DNA from: Deltaproteobacteria bacterium | GTDB lineage: Bacteria; Myxococcota_A; UBA796; GCA-2862545 | Length of the DNA stretch: 64,000 nucleotides | Direction: 5' to 3' | NCBI GenBank assembly: GCA_006226595.1 | Contig: SBGP01000103.1 | Coordinates: 90,451 to 154,450 of the forward strand | Part shown: one piece after another, positions 1 through 7,437 of the stretch | Position numbering within the stretch: position 1 is the first letter of the stretch | How the letters are laid out: each line of letters begins with the position of its first letter | Notes under the pieces: generated by a model | What the model was told of the DNA's origin: nothing | The model's input: the letters and a program-made list of their open reading frames with translations, nothing else | Databases searched by the model: none | Position numbers and translations under genes: made by a program

Positions 1-87
1 CGCGTGTCCGAGTACATGGGCGACTTCGGCGACGAGGCGCTGCGCCTCTCCGACCACCTCATCGACACGCTCGTCGCTCGGCCCTAG
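1..87 (+). CDS. 3' end of an unidentified protein (partial)
   Basis: An open frame runs from the first base of the window to a TAG at 85-87, giving the last 28 residues of a protein that ends in LVARP. The visible piece (for example MGDFGDEALRLSDHL) is hydrophilic and probably helical. It is too short to assign to a family. It lies on the same strand as the next gene, 57 bases upstream of it, so the two could share a transcript. Confidence 0.55.
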   Translation, partial: RVSEYMGDFGDEALRLSDHLIDTLVARP

Positions 88-144
88 GCCGCGTCGGACA
101 GGGCGCCGCAAAGCGGTTATCCCGCCGGGTCCGCTGGAGTCTCG

Positions 145-1485
145 ATGCCCTGGATCCTACTTCTCCTCTCCGCTGGTGCCTTCGGCGTGCTCGGCTGGCG
201 CGCCTGGGACGGACACCTCGGCCTGGCCGCACTCGGCGCGCTGCTCGTGTCCGGCGGGCTGTACTTCGCGGGTCGCCGTGGCATCGAGCCGCAGGTGCGC
301 AAGCGCATCGACATGCTCGCGAAGGTCCTATTCACCGTGGTCGGCATGATGGCGTTGCTGCGGCATCCCATCGCCATCGAGGCCGCCGACGGTACGAAGA
401 CGGATCTGCCGCTGTACGAGGCCATCAGCGCCTACATCACCGAGGTCGATCCGCGGACCTTCGTGATGTTCGCCCTCGTGGCGATGGCCGTGAAGTTCAT
501 CGGCGTGATCAGCTCGGCCTACGCCTGGCACCTGCTGCTGGTCGGACAGGGCATCCGCTATCCGTTCTGGTCCAAGATCTTCACCGCGTTCCTCATCGGT
601 CGGTTCATCGGCACGTTCATGCCGTCGACCATCGGCCTCGACGGCTACACGCTGTACGAGGCGGGCCGGTACTCGAATGAGTGGACGCGCGCGATCACCG
701 CGAAGACACTCGAGAAGTTCATCGGCATCACCGGTCTGTTCCTGGGCATGGTGCTCACGATGCCGTTTGGCTACAGCGTCATCGTCGAGGTGACCACCAA
801 GCTCGAGGTGCCGGATGCGGCGCCCATGCTGGCTGGCGCCATCCTCGCGGTGGCGGGCGGCGTGAGTGCGGTCGTCGTCGTCGGTCTGGTGTGGCCCGTA
901 GTCATCCAGAGCCTGATGGGCGTTGCCAAGCGCATCCTCGGCGTGCTCATGGTGGGGCCGCTAGCGAAGATCAGCGACAAGGTGCTCGGCCTCGCCGACA
1001 ACTTCACGAACGCCGTCGGCGCCTACCACGGCAAGGTCGGCCTGCTCATGGCCGCGCTGCTCTCGAAGTTCGTGACCCACTTCACGACCTTCGTCGTCTA
1101 CTACTTCACGGGGCTCGCCATCGGTGTGGTGGGCATGCACTTCTGGCCAGTCGTGTTCGGCAGCAGCATCCAGGTGCTCGCCACGCTGCTCTCGCCCACC
1201 ATCGCGGGAGAGGGCGCGCGCGAGGCCTTCCAGGCGCTGCTGCTCTCGAACCAGTACGGCGGCGTGGCCCAGGCCGTGCTCGCGGGCGCGCTCGGCTTCA
1301 TCGCCGCTGAGGCCGCGACCCTGTGGGGCGGCGTGTTCCTGTGGACGCGGACGCCCGGCTGGCGACCTGCCTTCGCGACCGTCGACGACGTCCAGGTCGA
1401 CTACAGCTGGATCGGAGAGGACGACGCGGGCTTCGATGCCGAGGCCATCCAGCAGCGCACCCGTGAGGCGCGCCAGTCCTCCTAG
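145..1485 (+). CDS. Flippase-like integral membrane protein (LPG synthase TM-region/UPF0104 type)
   Basis: This 446-residue protein is mostly hydrophobic, with about eight likely membrane segments (for example residues 1-20, 28-43, 60-73, 105-133, and several after 190). The stretch PSTIGLDGYTLYEAGR (160-175) and a later SPTIAGEGAREAF resemble the conserved loops of the lysylphosphatidylglycerol-synthase transmembrane domain family. Members of that family are thought to move or modify lipids or polyprenyl-linked substrates in the inner membrane, but most have no known substrate. No C-terminal aminoacyl-transfer domain is present, so this is not a full MprF. The ATG at 145 leads straight into a hydrophobic N-terminus. 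Function beyond 'flippase-like' is inference. Confidence 0.72.
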   Translation: MPWILLLLSAGAFGVLGWRAWDGHLGLAALGALLVSGGLYFAGRRGIEPQVRKRIDMLAKVLFTVVGMMALLRHPIAIEAADGTKTDLPLYEAISAYITEVDPRTFVMFALVAMAVKFIGVISSAYAWHLLLVGQGIRYPFWSKIFTAFLIGRFIGTFMPSTIGLDGYTLYEAGRYSNEWTRAITAKTLEKFIGITGLFLGMVLTMPFGYSVIVEVTTKLEVPDAAPMLAGAILAVAGGVSAVVVVGLVWPVVIQSLMGVAKRILGVLMVGPLAKISDKVLGLADNFTNAVGAYHGKVGLLMAALLSKFVTHFTTFVVYYFTGLAIGVVGMHFWPVVFGSSIQVLATLLSPTIAGEGAREAFQALLLSNQYGGVAQAVLAGALGFIAAEAATLWGGVFLWTRTPGWRPAFATVDDVQVDYSWIGEDDAGFDAEAIQQRTREARQSS

Positions 1486-1533
1486 GCCGCTCCGCGCTCC
1501 GTCGCGTCGCTCGCGACCCGCCCTCCGCGCGTT

Positions 1534-1553
1534 CGCATACGAATTCGTATGCG
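1534..1553. promoter_or_regulatory. Perfect 20-bp palindrome, operator-like site 1 upstream of the alkB-like gene
   Basis: CGCATACGAATTCGTATGCG reads the same on both strands over all 20 bases. It lies about 50 bases before the start of the monooxygenase gene at 1605. Its CATAC...GTATG arms recur in a second palindrome centred 44 bases downstream, about four helical turns away. Size and symmetry fit a dimeric TetR-type repressor, but no regulator is adjacent, so the partner is unknown. Confidence 0.6.
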
Positions 1554-1570
1554 TTCTCGGGAGTGGGCGC

Positions 1571-1598
1571 TATGATTCACATACCGATTCGTATGTGA
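1571..1598 (+). promoter_or_regulatory. Possible -10 box (TATGAT, 1571-1576) overlapped by operator-like palindrome 2 (1577-1598)
   Basis: TATGAT matches the sigma-70 -10 consensus at five of six positions and sits between the two palindromes. Bases 1577-1598 carry perfect 8-base arms TCACATAC and GTATGTGA around a six-base centre. The predicted transcription start would fall inside this second palindrome, an arrangement in which a bound repressor blocks transcription. I found no convincing -35 box; the expected position overlaps the first palindrome. Confidence 0.5.
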
Positions 1599-1604
1599 GG
1601 CCTC

Positions 1605-2669
1605 ATGACCCCCCGCGCGCTGCTTCATGGACTGTCTCTGGCTCTGCCGCTGTTCACGCTGCTCTACGTGGGCACGGGGCCGCACCGCGGTCCGGCGATT
1701 CCGCTGCTCGCGAGCGGGGTGATCCTGCTCTCGGTCGCCTTGGACCGGGTGGCGTCCCCCGAGCGGCGCCCACCGCACAGCGACGCGCCGACCTGGGTGT
1801 TCGACGGCGCCCTGTACGTGCACGTCGTGGTGCAGCTGTGCAATGTGATCACCCTCGCGCGCTTCGCGGCCGCGGGGCCCTCGGCGGGCGATCTCGTCGT
1901 CGGCATCGTGCTCGTCGGCGCCTCGTCCGGCTACTCGGCGATCGTGGTCGCGCACGAGCTCATCCATCGACGCAGCAAGCGCATGCAGCTGCTGGGGCGG
2001 CTGCTGCTCACCACCGTGCTCTACGAGCATTTCTACACGGAGCACATCCGCGGACACCACGTGCGCATCGGGACCGACGAGGACCCGGCGACCGCGCGCT
2101 ACGGCGAGCGGCTGTGGCCGTTCGTGCTCCGCACCGTCCCCGCCCAGTTCCGCAGCGCATGGCGCCTCGAGGCGAAGCGAGTGGGGGACGCGGAGATGGG
2201 GCTGTTCGACCGTCGCATCCTCCGCTCGCGCGTGCTTCGCGGCTTCGTGACGCAGTGGACGGTGGTGGGGCTGCTCGCCGCGGGACTCGGGCTCGTGCCG
2301 GCGCTCGCGTACGTTCTGCAGGCGGCCATCGCTGTGCTCCTGCTCGAGGCCGTGAACTACGTGGAGCACTGGGGCCTGCGGCGACAGGCCAAGCGCGTAA
2401 GCACGGTGGATTCCTGGGACTCGGAGAGCTGGTTCACGTACTACACGCTGGTTGGCCTCTCGCGGCACGCGGATCACCACGCGAATGCTTCGCGCCCGTA
2501 CCAGCTGCTGCGCCACTTCGAGGAGAGTCCGAAGATGCCCTACGGCTACTGGGGCATGGTGGTGCAGGCGCTCGTCTGGGACCGGCCGCTCATCGCGCGA
2601 CTCGACGCCGAGCTTCGCGCGCGTGGTCTCGGCCCCTACCAGGGCGACCCCGGGCCCGCCGGGGTGTAG
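1605..2669 (+). CDS. AlkB-like membrane-bound alkane/fatty-chain monooxygenase
   Basis: This 354-residue protein carries the histidine clusters of the membrane di-iron hydroxylase/desaturase superfamily in AlkB order: HELIHR (117-122), EHFYTEHIRGHH (141-152), NYVEHWG (251-257) and SRHADHH (286-292). Hydrophobic segments lie at about 8-22, 32-47, 72-88, 98-115 and 220-250. AlkB proteins oxidise terminal methyl groups of alkanes using O2 and electrons from rubredoxin; neither rubredoxin nor rubredoxin reductase is seen nearby, so the electron donor must be encoded elsewhere. The exact substrate (alkane, fatty acid or other lipid chain) is open. The two palindromes just upstream suggest repressor control. 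The length is near the usual 350-400 residues and all key histidines are present. Confidence 0.85.
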   Translation: MTPRALLHGLSLALPLFTLLYVGTGPHRGPAIPLLASGVILLSVALDRVASPERRPPHSDAPTWVFDGALYVHVVVQLCNVITLARFAAAGPSAGDLVVGIVLVGASSGYSAIVVAHELIHRRSKRMQLLGRLLLTTVLYEHFYTEHIRGHHVRIGTDEDPATARYGERLWPFVLRTVPAQFRSAWRLEAKRVGDAEMGLFDRRILRSRVLRGFVTQWTVVGLLAAGLGLVPALAYVLQAAIAVLLLEAVNYVEHWGLRRQAKRVSTVDSWDSESWFTYYTLVGLSRHADHHANASRPYQLLRHFEESPKMPYGYWGMVVQALVWDRPLIARLDAELRARGLGPYQGDPGPAGV

Positions 2670-2689
2670 GCTGCGCGCGGAGGTTCTCG

Positions 2690-3286
2690 ATGCGCGCTGT
2701 CCTGCTCACTCTGTTGCTCGTTGCCTGTGGCCCGAAGGCGCCGGCTCCCGTGGCCGCGGCCGAAGAGGTTGCACCGGTGGAGGCCGCCGGAGAGTCCGAG
2801 AAGGTCGAGCCTGCCGCGATGGCCGAGACGGCGCCCACCCCGTTCACCGCCGACCAGATCCGGGAAGGTTGCCCGCCGGGGCGTCGCATCCTCATGCGCC
2901 TGTCCAAGGAAGGCTCCGTGATGTGGCAGGAGACGCTGTTCGTGGGCGGTGACGAGATCACGGCCGAGATGCGGGGGCACCTGTGGCCCGAGGGCACCGA
3001 GCCCAGCGAGACCATCGCGTCCACCGAGAGCTGGGAGGTGCTTCGCGATCACGCCGCGTTCCCAAAGGACCGCACGACCATCACCGCGGACGTGGCGGTG
3101 CGCGTGCCCGCCGGAGACTTCACGACCACTCGCTACGACGTCGTCGACGACGAGGGGCTGATCCAGCACTTCTTCTTCGCGACCGAGCTGCCGGGGCCGC
3201 CGGTGAAGGCGGTGTTCAACGATGCGGCGGGCGAGACGGTGATGGAGATGGTCGAGAACGGCATCGTCGAACTTTCCGAGGAATAG
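2690..3286 (+). CDS. Putative lipoprotein of unknown function
   Basis: The ATG at 2690 follows a purine-rich GCGGAGG stretch and starts a short signal peptide whose lipobox LLVAC puts the lipidated Cys at residue 13. An Ala/Glu/Pro-rich linker follows (about 15-50), then a soluble domain of some 145 residues with an early Cys (REGCPPG). The open frame continues upstream through the monooxygenase gene, but the lipobox identifies this start. I do not recognise the domain. It begins 20 bases after the monooxygenase stop and could be co-transcribed with it. Probable location is the periplasmic face of a membrane. Confidence 0.7.
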   Translation: MRAVLLTLLLVACGPKAPAPVAAAEEVAPVEAAGESEKVEPAAMAETAPTPFTADQIREGCPPGRRILMRLSKEGSVMWQETLFVGGDEITAEMRGHLWPEGTEPSETIASTESWEVLRDHAAFPKDRTTITADVAVRVPAGDFTTTRYDVVDDEGLIQHFFFATELPGPPVKAVFNDAAGETVMEMVENGIVELSEE

Positions 3287-3321
3287 GGGAACCTCGTCGC
3301 GGCTGGTGCGTGTAGGAGGGC

Positions 3322-3354
3322 ATGAACGTCTCTCACCACGCGCCGCGCACATGA
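3322..3354 (+). CDS. Possible 10-residue leader peptide upstream of the ECF sigma gene
   Basis: An ATG at 3322 is preceded by TAGGAGGGC, one of the stronger ribosome-binding sites in this part of the window, and opens a ten-codon frame (MNVSHHAPRT) ending with TGA at 3352-3354. The stop lies 11 bases before the GTG that I favour for the sigma gene. Short frames occur by chance in GC-rich DNA; only the strong ribosome-binding site makes this worth recording. Confidence 0.22.
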   Translation: MNVSHHAPRT

Positions 3355-3365
3355 GGAGCAAGCCC

Positions 3366-3893
3366 GTGAGTCGCGGCAATCCGCGCATCGACGCTGCCTT
3401 GCTCGCCGATCCCGCGGAGCGGCGTGCGCTCGTGCTGCGTGAGGGGCCTCGGGTCCTCGCGCTGTGCCAGCGGCTCGCGGCGGACCCCGAGGATGCGTTC
3501 CAGGAGGTCTGGGCACGGGTGTTTGCCCACATCGACCGCTTCGACCCGGACGGACCGGCGAGCATCGGGACCTGGATCCGCACCATCGCACACCGCATGC
3601 TGGTCGACCGGCATCGGCGCGGCGCGGTTCGCGGCGCGGTCCTGCCGTTCACCGAGCAGCCCGGTGATCTCGCGCCGGTCGACGAGGTGCTCGCCCGTCG
3701 TCAGCGCAAGCAGGCGCTCGATCGCGCACTCGCCCAGCTTCCCGAGGACCAGCGCCGGGTGGTGGTCTCGCATCATCTCGGCGGCCTGTCGCTGCAGGAC
3801 ATCGCCGAGGCCGAGGCGGTGCCGCTGGGAACCGTGAAGTCGCGACTGCACCGCGGTCGTGCGCGGCTCGCCGAGCTGCTGGAGGACACATGA
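3366..3893 (+). CDS. ECF-type RNA polymerase sigma factor
   Basis: The 175-residue product has sigma region 2 near its N-terminus (DPEDAFQEVWARVFAHIDRF) and region 4 at its C-terminus (LPEDQRRVVVSHHLGGLSLQ, then a helix-turn-helix ending GTVKSRLHRGRARL). ECF factors direct RNA polymerase to stress- or envelope-responsive promoters. I chose the GTG at 3366 because AGGAG lies seven bases upstream; ATG 3351 and GTG 3306 in the same frame are alternatives. The gene overlaps the following anti-sigma gene by four bases (ATGA), the usual arrangement for a sigma/anti-sigma pair. The promoters it controls are unknown. Confidence 0.88.
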   Translation: MSRGNPRIDAALLADPAERRALVLREGPRVLALCQRLAADPEDAFQEVWARVFAHIDRFDPDGPASIGTWIRTIAHRMLVDRHRRGAVRGAVLPFTEQPGDLAPVDEVLARRQRKQALDRALAQLPEDQRRVVVSHHLGGLSLQDIAEAEAVPLGTVKSRLHRGRARLAELLEDT

Positions 3894-4960
3894 ACATCGA
3901 GGAGCAGCTCTCGCGCCTGCTCTCTGGTGACCTCGACGAGGCCGAGGCCACCGCGCTTCGCGCCCGCATCGCCACCGAGCCCCAGGTCGCCGAGGCGTGG
4001 CGACGCATGCGCGATCTGGGCGCGGAGCTCGACGCCCTGCCGCTGCCTCGGCTTCCCGCTGCGCTGGTCGACACGGTCGTGGCCAGTCCAGGACGCCGGC
4101 GGTCTCCGATGTGGGGGGCGGTCGCCATCGCGGCCGCCGCGCTCCTCGTCCTGCCGTGGCTGCGCACGCCCACCCCGACGCGCATCACCCTGTCGCCCGG
4201 ATCGCACCTGATCGACGGCAACGCGCTCGTCAGCGTGGGCGACGACACCGTGACCATCGATGGGCGCGCTCGACTCGAGCTCGCCGAGGAGGAACCCATG
4301 AAGTTGGCCGTTGCCGGCGCTGCTGCCGGCGCGCTGCTCACCGTGGCCGTGTACGAGGGTAGTGCGCGCATCGCCGGGCCTTCCGGCGAGGTCCAGCTCG
4401 CGGCTGGCGAGGACTGGCAGGCGCCGCCACCCACCGCGGTGAAGCGCGTCGTGCACGGGGGAGCGCCCTCGGGACCCGTCGTCTCCGTGGCCACGCTGGA
4501 CGAGTGCAAGCAGTCGGTGGACGAGCTCTCGGCGGGCCTCGAGCAGGCGCAGATGGAGGCGGCCTTCCTTCGCGGACAGCTCGCCACCCACGAAGGAGAC
4601 CCGGTACCGTGGCCCGCCGACGTGCCCGAGGCCTTGCTCCCCGACAACCTCGAGGCCGCGTTCGTCGATGCCTTCGAGGGAATCGGCGCCATCGTGTCCA
4701 TGGACTGCGAGGAGTACCCGTGCATCGTCGTCGTCGACGAGGGTGCCGAGCCGGTGCCGGATGCCTGGAAGCAGGCTCTCGAGAAGATCGAGGGCCAGGT
4801 CGGCGACGTGAACGCGATGGTCGGGCGCGCCGAGACCGACGGCGACGACGGCGCACACACCCTCGGCGCCTATGCGATCTCCGCCGCCACGGGAGAGCCG
4901 CCGGGGCCGCGCACGCGCTTCCGCCTGGATCAGGCGATGCAGGACTTCGGGCACGAATAG
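3890..4960 (+). CDS. Membrane-anchored anti-sigma factor with FecR-like periplasmic region
   Basis: The N-terminal 60 residues (MNIEEQLSRLLSGDLDEAEA...) are helical and match the cytoplasmic binding domain of anti-sigma factors, without the HxxxCxxC zinc motif. A single membrane segment lies at about 75-91. The following 90 residues (SPGSHLIDGNALVSVGDDTV, ... YEGSARIAGPSGEVQLAAGE) resemble FecR-type beta-strand repeats, and the C-terminal third carries a coiled-coil-like stretch and two Cys (CEEYPC). It starts inside the sigma gene stop, so it is almost certainly the cognate regulator, holding the sigma factor at the membrane until a periplasmic signal arrives. At 356 residues it is long for the class; the last 150 residues may sense a specific signal. 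Confidence 0.8.
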   Translation: MNIEEQLSRLLSGDLDEAEATALRARIATEPQVAEAWRRMRDLGAELDALPLPRLPAALVDTVVASPGRRRSPMWGAVAIAAAALLVLPWLRTPTPTRITLSPGSHLIDGNALVSVGDDTVTIDGRARLELAEEEPMKLAVAGAAAGALLTVAVYEGSARIAGPSGEVQLAAGEDWQAPPPTAVKRVVHGGAPSGPVVSVATLDECKQSVDELSAGLEQAQMEAAFLRGQLATHEGDPVPWPADVPEALLPDNLEAAFVDAFEGIGAIVSMDCEEYPCIVVVDEGAEPVPDAWKQALEKIEGQVGDVNAMVGRAETDGDDGAHTLGAYAISAATGEPPGPRTRFRLDQAMQDFGHE

Positions 4961-5012
4961 CGGATCTGTGCCGCCGGATGCGGTATGACACGCGTCCGCA
5001 CAGGAGCGAACC

Positions 5013-5531
5013 ATGGCAAACCCCATCGCCGTCTTCGACACCAGCAAGGGCACCTTCAAGGCCGAGATCTTCCTCGCCGAGATGCCCATCACCGCCCAGA
5101 ACTTCATCGATCTGGTCAACGACGGCTTCTACAACGGCATCCACTTCCACCGCGTGATTCCGGGCTTCATGTGCCAGTTCGGCTGTGACTACGCCCGTCA
5201 GTACGGTCATCCGCGGAGCGGTACCGGCTCCAGCCCGCGCGGCAACGTGCAGGACGAGCACCTCGAGAACGCCAAGTTCAGCAACGAGCCGGGCACGCTG
5301 TCGATGGCGAACACCGGTCGCCCGAACTCCGGCGGCGCGCAGTTCTTCATCAACACCGCGCACAACTCCTTCCTCGACTGGTGGGACCGCTCCACGCCGT
5401 CCAAGCACCCGGTCTTCGGACGCGTCACCGAGGGCATGGACGTGATCAAGGCGATCGAGGGCGTCGGCTCCCGTGGTGGTCAGACCAGCGAAGCCGTGAA
5501 GATGAACTCGGTCACCATCGTTCAGGGCTGA
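5013..5531 (+). CDS. Peptidyl-prolyl cis-trans isomerase, cyclophilin type
   Basis: The 172-residue protein is a single cyclophilin domain: YNGIHFHRVIPGFMCQFG contains the catalytic Arg and the FM pair, followed by GTLSMANTGRPNSGGAQFFI and HPVFGRVTEGMDVI. Cyclophilins speed proline isomerisation during folding. There is no signal peptide, so it is probably cytoplasmic. Two departures from the usual sequence are visible: the GGD after FMxQ is replaced by a Cys-containing FGCDYAR segment, and about ten extra residues (WWDRSTPSKH) precede the VFG motif. The start has a good ribosome-binding site (CAGGAG). Confidence 0.93.
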   Translation: MANPIAVFDTSKGTFKAEIFLAEMPITAQNFIDLVNDGFYNGIHFHRVIPGFMCQFGCDYARQYGHPRSGTGSSPRGNVQDEHLENAKFSNEPGTLSMANTGRPNSGGAQFFINTAHNSFLDWWDRSTPSKHPVFGRVTEGMDVIKAIEGVGSRGGQTSEAVKMNSVTIVQG

Positions 5532-5544
5532 TCGACGTTCGCCG

Positions 5545-5575
5545 AGGCCCTGGGGACCGCGCGTCTCCGGGGCCT
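5545..5575. terminator. Possible hairpin between convergent genes
   Basis: AGGCCC at 5545-5550 pairs with GGGCCT at 5570-5575, extended by GGGGA/TCTCC inside, giving a GC-rich hairpin just after the cyclophilin stop and before the convergent thioesterase stop. There is no T-run, so intrinsic termination would be weak. Confidence 0.35.
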
Positions 5576-5582
5576 TCGTGCG

Positions 5583-5969
5583 TCAGCCGTCGAGGACGTG
5601 CCGGTCGAGGACGAAGGTGGTCAGCGTCCCCGTGAGCACGAGGCGGTCGCCGACCCGGGCCTCGACCTCGACCACGCGCTTTTTTCCCTTCGTCTCGCGC
5701 ACGCTTGCCGTGGCGAGGACGACCTCGCCGACCCGGACCGGCGCGACGAAGCGCGTCTCCGCGCTGCCGAGCACCACGTGGGGGTCGTTCACGGCGAGCA
5801 TCGCCGCGTAGTCCGCGAGTCCGAAGACGAAGCCACCGTGCACGAGTCCGCGGGAGTCGGCGGCCATCTCGGGGAGGGTGGTGAAGCGGGCGCTCGCGAA
5901 TCCGGGGCGGAGCTCGACGGGCTCGCCGCAGAGGCGCGGGTCGATGCCAAGGTGCGTGTTCGGCGTCAC
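5583..5969 (-). CDS. Hotdog-fold thioesterase (PaaI/YbgC-like)
   Basis: The 128-residue protein has the hotdog-fold pattern, with DSRGLVHGGFVFGLADYAAM at about 38-57 forming the central helix and its preceding loop; the HGG motif is typical of PaaI-type acyl-CoA thioesterases. Such enzymes hydrolyse acyl-CoA thioesters, but the substrate cannot be told here. The GTG start overlaps the stop of the upstream gene by four bases, so translation is probably coupled to the alkaline-phosphatase-superfamily gene. The length is normal for a single hotdog subunit. Confidence 0.75.
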   Translation of the reverse strand: MTPNTHLGIDPRLCGEPVELRPGFASARFTTLPEMAADSRGLVHGGFVFGLADYAAMLAVNDPHVVLGSAETRFVAPVRVGEVVLATASVRETKGKKRVVEVEARVGDRLVLTGTLTTFVLDRHVLDG

Positions 5970-7393
5970 TTCGGCGCCTCCTTCTTCTTCGGGCTCAGGT
6001 AGCCCATGGCTTCGAGCAGCTCGGCGGCTTCGGCGTCGCGGTCGGTGCCTGCACGCTGGCCGAGGGCAGCGTTGGCCTCCACGGCTTCGGCCAGGAGCTC
6101 ACTGGGTTCGATGGCGGTGCCGTGCAGCTCCTCCGGATCGGCCACCACATCGAAGCCGAGGGTGTCGCCGTCCCGCCAGTGCTCCTTCTCCGTGTCGTGC
6201 CACACCGCCGCGGAGGTCGTGTCGTACAGACCCTGGTAGCGAGCGGCCCGGGTGAGGTTCGGCTGGCCGGTGGCACGGATCGGCCGAGGGTGCCGCTTGC
6301 CGTCGAGCACGAGGTCGTAGGCCTCGAGTGCGGACATCGGCTCGTCCAGCGTGAGGTCGGGTCGCTCGGTGTCGAGCACGAGCAGCGGAACGCGCGCCGT
6401 CTGTTCCCACAGGTACACGCTGTGATCGATCAGGTCGTGCTCTCCGAGCATCTCGCCGTGGTCCGAGGTCACCACCAGCCGGTAGCCCGCGGCGAGCCAG
6501 CCGCGCGCCTCGAGCTCGGCGAGGATGCGGGCGAGGCTCTGGTCGGCCTGCCACACGCCGTGGTCGTACACGTCGACCAGGTGCGCGAGGAACGCGCGTT
6601 TCTCGGCTTCGTCCATCTTTCCGAGCTGAAAGCGCGCCCACTGTCCATCGGGCTCGTCCTCGAAGCCGAGGCTGGGGCGTGCCGGCACCCACTCCGGTGC
6701 TCCGAGACCGACGGCGTCGAAGGGCTCGTGCGCGTCGGCCAGATTGACGAACAGGAACAGCGGCGTGCCGTCCGTGGGTGCGGCATCGAGGCTGTCGCGG
6801 AGCGCGGGCATCACGGCGCGCCCGTGCCAGTCGCCGAACTGCGGCGCGAAGCGCGCGTCGTCGAAGCCGCGATCGAGGCCCGTGTACCGAGAGACCACCG
6901 GGTTCGCCGAGACGGCATGGGTGCTGTAGCCACGGGCGGCGAGCTGTTCGGACAGGGTGGGGGGCTCTTCGGAGAGGCCGCGCACGGTGAGGTTGCCCTT
7001 GGAGATCTCCACCCCTCCGGGAGAGAACTCTGCGCCGTGCTCGGTGACTTCGAGGCCCGTGAAGTAGCTGGCATGGCTCGGCAGGGTCCAGCTTCCGGGC
7101 GCGTAGGCGCGGCAGGACAGGGCGGCGCCAGATGCGGCGAGCGAGGTCAGGTAGGGGCTCGTGTCGCGCTCGTAGCCGCACGCCGAGAGATGGTCGGCGC
7201 GCACCGTGTCGAGGACCACGAAGAGGATGGTGGGTGCGCTCGGCGTCGCGGTGGTGTGCCAGCTCGCGCGTACCGGTGCCGTGGCCTCGCGCCAGGCGAA
7301 GCGCAGCTTGCTGTTCGGAAACGAGGCCTCGATGGCTCCCACGAGCAGGAGCAGGGCGCTGAGTCCGGCGATGCGCAGGCGGGACGAGGACAT
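5966..7393 (-). CDS. Sulfatase-like protein of the alkaline phosphatase superfamily, membrane anchored
   Basis: The 475-residue product starts with a signal anchor (about 8-22). The metal-binding core is visible: VVLDTVRADH (59-68), the nucleophile segment TLPSH (103-107) with FTGLE after it, and a later SDHGEMLGEHD. In true sulfatases the nucleophile position is a Cys or Ser in C/S-x-P-S-R that is converted to formylglycine; here Thr103 occupies it, as in phosphotransferases such as LtaS. It is therefore more likely to act on phosphate esters or lipid headgroups than on sulfate esters, which is inference. It overlaps the downstream thioesterase gene by four bases. Confidence 0.75.
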   Translation of the reverse strand: MSSSRLRIAGLSALLLLVGAIEASFPNSKLRFAWREATAPVRASWHTTATPSAPTILFVVLDTVRADHLSACGYERDTSPYLTSLAASGAALSCRAYAPGSWTLPSHASYFTGLEVTEHGAEFSPGGVEISKGNLTVRGLSEEPPTLSEQLAARGYSTHAVSANPVVSRYTGLDRGFDDARFAPQFGDWHGRAVMPALRDSLDAAPTDGTPLFLFVNLADAHEPFDAVGLGAPEWVPARPSLGFEDEPDGQWARFQLGKMDEAEKRAFLAHLVDVYDHGVWQADQSLARILAELEARGWLAAGYRLVVTSDHGEMLGEHDLIDHSVYLWEQTARVPLLVLDTERPDLTLDEPMSALEAYDLVLDGKRHPRPIRATGQPNLTRAARYQGLYDTTSAAVWHDTEKEHWRDGDTLGFDVVADPEELHGTAIEPSELLAEAVEANAALGQRAGTDRDAEAAELLEAMGYLSPKKKEAPK

Positions 7394-7437
7394 GTGGGCT
7401 CGTACCCGGTGCGTGGGCCCCGGGCCATCCGTCGGGC

